Assembly (NCBI GenBank): GCA_964576715.1
Contig: CAZNWE010000030.1
Location: 1 to 45,464 of the forward strand
Direction of reading: 5' to 3'
DNA from: SLRI01 sp964576715
GTDB lineage: Bacteria; Pseudomonadota; Alphaproteobacteria; Geminicoccales; Geminicoccaceae
DNA length: 45,464 bases
Part shown: piece after piece, positions 40,658-45,464 of the stretch
How the letters are laid out: each line of letters begins with the position of its first letter
How positions within the stretch are numbered: the stretch's first letter is position 1
Notes under the pieces: model-generated
Database searches by the model: none
The model's input: only the letters and a program-made list of their open reading frames with translations
What the model was told of the DNA's origin: nothing
Position numbers and translations under genes: made by a program

Positions 40658-40711
40658 ACCCCCTCATGCTGGTCTTTACGGGGCCGCTCGGGCAGGCCCG
40701 TACACCGACCC

Positions 40712-42010
40712 TCAGTCGGCTTCGATGCGGATCATGCGCGGCGGCTCGATGATCGTGGCAAGGGCGCCGATCGCGGTCAATGCCGCGGTCATCCGCGCCT
40801 CGATCGTCTGGTGGCTGGTCAGCACGATCGGCACCGGCTGGTTCGGGTTGCGGGCGCGTTGGATCAAGGCCTCGATCGATACTTCCTGGTCCCGCAGCAC
40901 CGCGGCGACGTCGGCCAGGACACCCGGCTGGTCGAGCACCATGAGGCGGATGTAGTAGGCGCCGCGATGCGCACTCATCGCCGCCACCGGGTGCTCTTGG
41001 AGGGCGTCGCTCGGCACGCCGAAGGTGGCGAGCCGGTTGCCGCGGGCGAGATCGACGAGATCCGCGACCACCGCCGACGCCGTCGGCCCGCCGCCGGCGC
41101 CCCGGCCCTCGTGCATCACCAGCCCGACCGGGTCGCTGTCGACGCCGACCGCGTTGAAGACGCCGTCGACTCGGGCGATCGGGCTGCCCTGCTTGACCAT
41201 CGCCGGATGCAGGCGCTGCTCGAGCCCGGCCGCGGTGAGCCGGGCGGTGCCGAGCAGCCGGATGCGGTAGCCGAGCTCCTCGGCGAACGCGATGTCGAGG
41301 GCGGTGACATGCCGGATACCCTCGATGTGGATCGCATCGAAACGCGGCTTGCCGCCGAAGGCGATGGCGGCGAGCAGTGCGAGCTTGTGCGCCGCGTCGA
41401 TGCCGTCGACGTCGAAGCTCGGATCGGCCTCGGCATAGCCGAGTGCTTGCGCCTCGCCGAGGACGTCGGCGAAGTCGCGGCCGGTCTCGCGCATCACCGT
41501 CAAGATGTAGTTGCAGGTGCCGTTGAGGATGCCGAAGACGCGCTCGACCCGGTTGGCGGCCAGGCCCTCGCGCAGGCTCTTGACGATGGGGATGCCGCCG
41601 GCGACCGCCGCCTCGAAGCCGAGATCGGTGCCGTGCGTCTCCGCGAGCGCGGCGAGCTCGGCGCCATGATGGGCGAGCATCGCCTTGTTCGCGGTGACCA
41701 CGGGCTTGCCATGGCGCAACGCCTCGCGGGTGAGCGCCAGCGCCACGCCGTCCGCCCCGCCGATCAGCTCGACCACCACGTCGACGTCGTCGAGGCGGGC
41801 GAGGTCGAGCGGATCGTCGACCCAGCGGCAGCCGGCGAGGTCGACGCCGCGCTCCCGCTCGCGGTCCCTGGCCGTTACCGCCCGCAGTTCGATCGACCGG
41901 CCGGCGCGTTGTTCGAGCAGCCCGACGGCACCGCGGAGCAGCGAGACGGTGCCACAGCCGACCGTGCCGAGGCCGGCAATGCCGACGCGCAGGGGGGTGA
42001 CGCCGCTCAC
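40712..42010 (-). CDS. hom: Homoserine dehydrogenase
   Basis: This 432-residue enzyme reduces aspartate semialdehyde to homoserine for threonine, methionine and isoleucine. The NAD(P) site is VGIAGLGTVGCGTVSLL near the N terminus. The catalytic region has ANKAMLAHHGAEL, GGIPIVKSLREGLAANRV and ILNGTCNYILT, then DVDGIDAAHKLALLA. A C-terminal ACT domain (about 350-432; YIRLMVLDQPGVLADVAAVL) allows feedback control. The start is a GTG overlapping the alaC stop (GTGA); the frame continues upstream but inside alaC. It is coupled to alaC and followed by glpX. Confidence 0.96.
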   Translation of the reverse strand: MSGVTPLRVGIAGLGTVGCGTVSLLRGAVGLLEQRAGRSIELRAVTARDRERERGVDLAGCRWVDDPLDLARLDDVDVVVELIGGADGVALALTREALRHGKPVVTANKAMLAHHGAELAALAETHGTDLGFEAAVAGGIPIVKSLREGLAANRVERVFGILNGTCNYILTVMRETGRDFADVLGEAQALGYAEADPSFDVDGIDAAHKLALLAAIAFGGKPRFDAIHIEGIRHVTALDIAFAEELGYRIRLLGTARLTAAGLEQRLHPAMVKQGSPIARVDGVFNAVGVDSDPVGLVMHEGRGAGGGPTASAVVADLVDLARGNRLATFGVPSDALQEHPVAAMSAHRGAYYIRLMVLDQPGVLADVAAVLRDQEVSIEALIQRARNPNQPVPIVLTSHQTIEARMTAALTAIGALATIIEPPRMIRIEAD

Positions 42011-43221
42011 GCCGCGGGCTCCGCGAGCCCGGCCGCGGCGACGCCGCGGCTGGCCAGGAAACCGCGGATGTTGCGCACCGCCTGGCGCAACCGGTGCTTG
42101 TTCTCGACCAGCGCCATGCGGACGTGGCCGTCGCCGTATTCGCCGAAGCCGATGCCCGGCGAGACCGCGACATCGGCCTCCTCGAGCAGCAGCTTGGCGA
42201 AGGCGAGCGAGCCCATCTCCCGGCACGCCTCGGGCAAGGGCGCCCAGGCGAACATCGTGGCGGTCGGCCGGGGCACCGCCCAGCCGGCCTTGGCCAGCCC
42301 GTCGATGAGGACGTCGCGCCGTTCGCGATAGAGCTGCCGCGCCTGTCCGACGCAGTCCTGCGGCCCGTTCAGGGCGGCCGTCGCCGCAACCTGGATCGGG
42401 GTGAAGGCGCCGTAGTCGAGATAGGACTTGATCCGCGTCAGGGCGGCGACCAGCTCGCGATTGCCGGCGGCGAAGCCGATCCGCCAGCCCGGCATCGAGT
42501 AGGTCTTCGACAGTGACGAGAACTCGACCGCGACGTCGAGGGCGCCCTCGACCTCGAGGATCGAGGGCGGTGGCGTGTCGAAATAGATCTCGGCATAGGC
42601 GATGTCGGAGAGAATATACATGCCGCGCGCCTTGGCCAGCGCCACCGCTTCCGCGTAGAAGGCGCGATCGACCTGCAGTGCTGTCGGGTTGGAAGGGAAG
42701 TTGAGCAGCATCGCCGTCGGTGCCGGCACCGAGTGTTCGGCCGAGCGCGCCAGGTCGCGGATCAGATCCCGCCCGGGTGCCAGCTCGACATGGCGAATGG
42801 CGGCCCCGGCGATGATGAAGCCATAGGGGTGGATCGGATAGGACGGGTTGGGCGTCAGGATGGTGTCACCCGGTGCAGTGATCGCCTGGGCCAGGTTGGC
42901 GAGCCCTTCCTTGGAGCCCAGGGTGACGCAGACCTCGGTCTCGGGGTCGAGCCGGACATCGAAGCGGCGCGCATAGTAGGCGGCGAGCGCCCGCCTGAGG
43001 CCCGGAATGCCACGACTGGTCGAGTAGCGGTGGGTGCGCCCGTCCCGCACGGTCTCGACCAGCTTGTCGACGATGTGCGGCGGCGTCGGCTGGTCCGGAT
43101 TGCCCATGCCGAGATCGATGATGTCACGACCGGATGCCCGGGCCTTGGCCTTCATCGCGTTGACCTCGGCGAAGACGTAGGGCGGCAGGCGGCGGATGCG
43201 GTGGAACTCGGCTCTGGTCAT
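42007..43221 (-). CDS. alaC: Alanine/aspartate-type aminotransferase (AlaC-like)
   Basis: This 404-residue fold-type I PLP transaminase resembles AlaC and related LL-DAP-type enzymes, which exchange amino groups between alanine or another amino acid and 2-oxoglutarate. The PLP lysine is K239 in SSLSKTYSMPGWRIGF. LGMGNPDQPTPPHIVDKL, LTPNPSYPIHPYGFIIAGA and LLNFPSNPTA are diagnostic. ATG 43221 has AAGGG at about ten bases and matches family N termini; ATG 43245 has no ribosome site. It is coupled to hom by GTGA. A GC hairpin lies between it and the upstream lipoprotein gene. Confidence 0.92.
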   Translation of the reverse strand: MTRAEFHRIRRLPPYVFAEVNAMKAKARASGRDIIDLGMGNPDQPTPPHIVDKLVETVRDGRTHRYSTSRGIPGLRRALAAYYARRFDVRLDPETEVCVTLGSKEGLANLAQAITAPGDTILTPNPSYPIHPYGFIIAGAAIRHVELAPGRDLIRDLARSAEHSVPAPTAMLLNFPSNPTALQVDRAFYAEAVALAKARGMYILSDIAYAEIYFDTPPPSILEVEGALDVAVEFSSLSKTYSMPGWRIGFAAGNRELVAALTRIKSYLDYGAFTPIQVAATAALNGPQDCVGQARQLYRERRDVLIDGLAKAGWAVPRPTATMFAWAPLPEACREMGSLAFAKLLLEEADVAVSPGIGFGEYGDGHVRMALVENKHRLRQAVRNIRGFLASRGVAAAGLAEPAA

Positions 43222-43281
43222 TGGCAGGCGCCCTTTTCGGGCCATTGGGTTGACGGTCGCTGGAGATCGCGAGGGCGCGGT

Positions 43282-43302
43282 GACGCGCGTGGCGCGCGCG
43301 TC
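43282..43302 (-). terminator. GC hairpin after the OmpA-like lipoprotein gene
   Basis: GACGCGCG (43282-43289) and CGCGCGTC (43295-43302) pair around five bases. On the minus strand it begins seven bases after the lipoprotein stop and precedes alaC. There is no T-run. It may attenuate read-through into alaC-hom-glpX-recJ. Confidence 0.4.
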
Positions 43303-43308
43303 GCCCGG

Positions 43309-44178
43309 TCACGCATCCGTCTCGTATACGACCACGACGTCGCGCTCACCACCCATCTCGATGGCGATCCGCGTCGGCGCGAGGCCGCCGTCGACCAAGG
43401 CGGCCGCCACCCGCCGGGCCCGTTCCCTGGCGAGCCCCGCATGAAGCCCGCCGCCACTGACGACGACCGTATGACCGCCGCCGGCGACCTGCCGCGCCAG
43501 TTGCCGCAGCGCGGCCAGCGCCGCCGGCGTTAGGGTCGGGTCGCCGGGTGTGAAGGCGACCATCGCCGGCAGGGCCGGCGGCGACGCGGCGCTGGACAGC
43601 CGGGCGGCGGTGGGAATTTCCGACCGTCGCCCGGCAACGGGCGGATCGGCTGTCGCCGCGGCACCGTCGGGGACGGCCGGCGCCGGCGCGGCGGCGGGCT
43701 CGGCGCCCGACACGTCGGCAGCGCCCACTGCCGGCGGTCGTTGCTGGAGGCGACCGAGAAAGTCGTCGAGCGAGCCATCGTCGGAATCGCGCGCCAGCGC
43801 CTCCTCGACATAGGCCTGCGCCAGCGCCCCGGCCGGGTCGTCGAGCGGGACCGGTGACGGCGTGAACGGCGGCAATGGCGGTGCGGTATCGGGTGGCACC
43901 GGCCGGTCGAGCGCCGCGCGCAAGTTGTCGCCGGCATAGCGGGCATTGGCCCGATCGGCGACCAGCCCTTCGGCGATCTCGCGGCGCTGCTCGAGCGAGT
44001 AGGTCAACGTCGGCCGGGCCGGCACCTCGGCAAGGTCGGGAAACGCGGCGGCGGCCGTCGCCGGATCGGCGATCGCCGCCGGGCGCGGCGGGATGCTGTC
44101 AAGGACGTCGCCGCAACCGGAGGCGAGCGTGAGCACGGCAGCCAGCACGAGGACTGTACCCTCCGGCGGTTCGTGCAT
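43309..44178 (-). CDS. OmpA-like lipoprotein
   Basis: This 289-residue envelope protein has a lipoprotein signal peptide ending in LTLASGC (cysteine at about residue 22). A helical segment (about 55-90) and an Ala/Pro-rich linker (about 90-200) lead to a C-terminal OmpA-like fold (about 205-289; FTPGDPTLTPAALAALRQLA, then RERARRVAAALVDGGL). The arrangement suits an outer-membrane anchor that touches peptidoglycan. It resembles, in layout only, the OmpA-like protein at 25467-26879. ATG 44178 has AGGG close by, and a short ORF ends ten bases upstream. It is divergent from phaC. Confidence 0.8.
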   Translation of the reverse strand: MHEPPEGTVLVLAAVLTLASGCGDVLDSIPPRPAAIADPATAAAAFPDLAEVPARPTLTYSLEQRREIAEGLVADRANARYAGDNLRAALDRPVPPDTAPPLPPFTPSPVPLDDPAGALAQAYVEEALARDSDDGSLDDFLGRLQQRPPAVGAADVSGAEPAAAPAPAVPDGAAATADPPVAGRRSEIPTAARLSSAASPPALPAMVAFTPGDPTLTPAALAALRQLARQVAGGGHTVVVSGGGLHAGLARERARRVAAALVDGGLAPTRIAIEMGGERDVVVVYETDA

Positions 44179-44187
44179 GGCGCCCTG

Positions 44188-44280
44188 CTACCCTCCTGCG
44201 TTTCTTTTGTCGCGACCGTGTCTGTTGGCGACCAGGGGGAGTTGGGGTAAACCCCACTGGTACCACCACGCGGTGTGCAT
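44188..44280 (-). CDS. Short aromatic-rich ORF upstream of the lipoprotein gene
   Basis: A 30-codon frame on the minus strand starts MHTAWWYQWGLPQLP and stops nine bases before the lipoprotein ATG. GAGG precedes it at about ten bases. Four aromatic residues fall within its first nine codons. A small hairpin, TGGGGT/ACCCCA (44243-44248 and 44251-44256), lies within it. It could be a leader peptide, but no aromatic amino acid gene follows and no T-run terminator is seen. Coding is not proven. Confidence 0.35.
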   Translation of the reverse strand: MHTAWWYQWGLPQLPLVANRHGRDKRNAGG

Positions 44281-44376
44281 TGCCCGCAGGCCTCGCCGAT
44301 CAACGCCGCGTCGAACAAATGACGGCAACCGTATGTCGTGAGCGGGCGCGACCCCGGCTAGATAGGGTATCTCCGA

Positions 44377-45464
44377 ATGGCGAAGCAACAGGAAGCAACA
44401 GCAGCGGCTGGTGAGCCCGGCACCAGTGCTGAGGAGATCGCCCAGATCATGCGCGAGATCGCCGGGCGCAGCCGCGGCATCGTCGAGGAGTTTCTGCGCC
44501 GGCAGAATTTCGGCGACGCGCATGGCGCGGCGACGCTGGGTCTGGGCCAGACCTTTCTCGAATTGACCCAGCGGATGATGACCAACCCGAACGCCATCAT
44601 GGAGGCGCAGTTCGGGCTCTGGCAGGACTACATGCGGCTTTGGCAGACCACCGCGCAGCGCATGATGGGCCATGATCCGGAGCCGGTGATCGCGCCGGAG
44701 CAGGGCGATCGGCGGTTTCGCGACGCCGCCTGGAACGACAACATCCTGTTCGACTTCATCAAGCAGTCCTACCTGTTGTCGTCGCGCTATGTGCTCGACA
44801 CGGCGAGCCGCGATCATGGCATGGAGCCCAAGGACAAGCAGAAGATCGAGTTCTACACCCGCCAGTTCGTCGACGCGCTGGCACCCTCGAACTTCGTCGT
44901 GACCAATCCCGAGGTGCTGCGGGCGACCCTGGACACCAGGGGCGAGAACCTGCTGCGCGGGCTCAAGCACATGCTCGAGGACCTCGAGCGCGGCAAGGGG
45001 CGGCTGTCGATCCGGATGACCGATCTCGACGCCTTCGAGGTCGGCAAGAACATCGCCACCACCCCGGGCAAGGTCGTCTACCAGAACGAGCTGATGCAGC
45101 TGATCCAGTACACGCCGACGACCGAGACGGTCTACAAGCGGCCGCTGCTGGTCGTCCCGCCCTGGATCAACAAGTTCTACATTCTCGACCTGCAGCCGAA
45201 GAACAGCTTCATCCGCTTCGCCGTCGACCAGGGCTTCACCGTCTTCGTCATTTCCTGGGTCAACCCCGACGAGGAGATGAGCCACAAGACCTTCGAGAGC
45301 TACATGCTCGAGGGGCCGCTCGAGGCACTCGACGCGATCGAGCAGGCGACCGGCGAGAAAGAGGTGACCGCCATCGGCTACTGTCTCGGCGGCACGTTGC
45401 TTTCGGCCACCCTGTCCTACATGGCGGCGAAGAAGGACAACCGGATCAAGGCCGCCACCCTGTT
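44377..45464 (+). CDS. phaC: Class I poly(3-hydroxyalkanoate) synthase, N-terminal part (cut by window edge)
   Basis: The first 362 or so codons of PhaC are present. This granule-bound enzyme polymerises (R)-3-hydroxyacyl-CoA into PHA storage polymer. The N-terminal domain carries FLRRQNFGDAHGA and FDFIKQSYLLSSRY. The alpha/beta hydrolase part begins with PLLVVPPWINKFYILDLQPKNSFIRFAVDQG. The lipase-like box GYCLGG holds the catalytic cysteine, at about residue 336. The Asp and His of the triad lie beyond the window. A polyadenine-poor, Gln/Ala-rich N terminus is normal. It is divergent from the lipoprotein and alaC genes, with 198 bases between; no phasin gene is visible here. Confidence 0.95.
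   Translation, partial: MAKQQEATAAAGEPGTSAEEIAQIMREIAGRSRGIVEEFLRRQNFGDAHGAATLGLGQTFLELTQRMMTNPNAIMEAQFGLWQDYMRLWQTTAQRMMGHDPEPVIAPEQGDRRFRDAAWNDNILFDFIKQSYLLSSRYVLDTASRDHGMEPKDKQKIEFYTRQFVDALAPSNFVVTNPEVLRATLDTRGENLLRGLKHMLEDLERGKGRLSIRMTDLDAFEVGKNIATTPGKVVYQNELMQLIQYTPTTETVYKRPLLVVPPWINKFYILDLQPKNSFIRFAVDQGFTVFVISWVNPDEEMSHKTFESYMLEGPLEALDAIEQATGEKEVTAIGYCLGGTLLSATLSYMAAKKDNRIKAATL

Noticed and set aside
39578..42331. A 917-codon plus-strand frame opposite glpX and hom
   Set aside because: Both minus-strand genes are unmistakable; the antisense product is Asp/Gly/Arg-rich low-complexity sequence with no family.

Overview
The window looks like chromosome of a very GC-rich alphaproteobacterium, most likely of the Rhodospirillales type. 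Three gene orders support this: rpoZ-rsh-pyrE, phaC divergent from an alaC-hom-glpX-recJ series, and a LysR regulator divergent from a DUF1127 gene. The lineage call is inference from gene order and protein resemblance; no search was run. Two 100-base runs of N (11571-11670 and 14172-14271) are assembly gaps. I see no tRNA, rRNA, CRISPR array, prophage or intact insertion sequence.

Layout. 1-2.1 kb: a truncated DapA-family aldolase, ogt and a Bcr/CflA-type drug efflux pump. 2.1-9.7 kb: a solute uptake and catabolism region with an orphan family-5 (peptide-type) binding protein, a LysR regulator, a PLP lyase of the D-cysteine desulfhydrase / L-cysteate sulfo-lyase family and a complete TRAP transporter. 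9.7-14.3 kb: a ketose 3-epimerase-like TIM barrel, a DinB protein, a 36-residue membrane protein, beta-carbonic anhydrase, HlyU and a TTC38-like helical repeat protein. 14.3-21.4 kb: housekeeping genes (NYN protein, rpoZ, rsh, pyrE, comM, rpmB). 21.4-27.3 kb: a queuosine-precursor transporter homologue, an esterase-like-phytase lipoprotein, a three-gene ABC module of the branched-chain amino acid (Liv) type whose ATPase has lost its catalytic residues, an OmpA-like protein and rpmG. 27.3-34 kb: an NMT1/THI5-type binding protein, two GNAT proteins, a TPR-SPOR protein and a D-carbamoylase / D-hydantoinase pair. 34-37.8 kb: DUF1127, LysR, a CPA2 cation/proton antiporter and DUF29. 37.8-45.5 kb: recJ, glpX, hom, alaC and an OmpA-like lipoprotein on the minus strand, with phaC leaving the window on the plus strand.

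How the genes work together. The LysR-lyase-TRAP block reads as one import-and-cleave unit for a small organic acid or sulfonated amino acid. The carbamoylase and hydantoinase catalyse consecutive steps from a hydantoin to a D-amino acid. Rsh (ppGpp) and the RNA polymerase omega subunit are neighbours, as in many proteobacteria. The most unusual part is 23.0-25.4 kb. Two Liv-type permease relatives and an ATPase relative keep open, overlapping reading frames and recognisable folds, but the ATPase lacks the Walker A lysine and threonine, the Walker B glutamate, the Q-loop glutamine and the H-loop histidine. This suggests a retained complex that does not work as an ATP-driven importer. Also notable are several strong GC-rich hairpins without a T-run placed just after stop codons, candidate LysR dyads, and a short aromatic-rich ORF between phaC and the lipoprotein gene.
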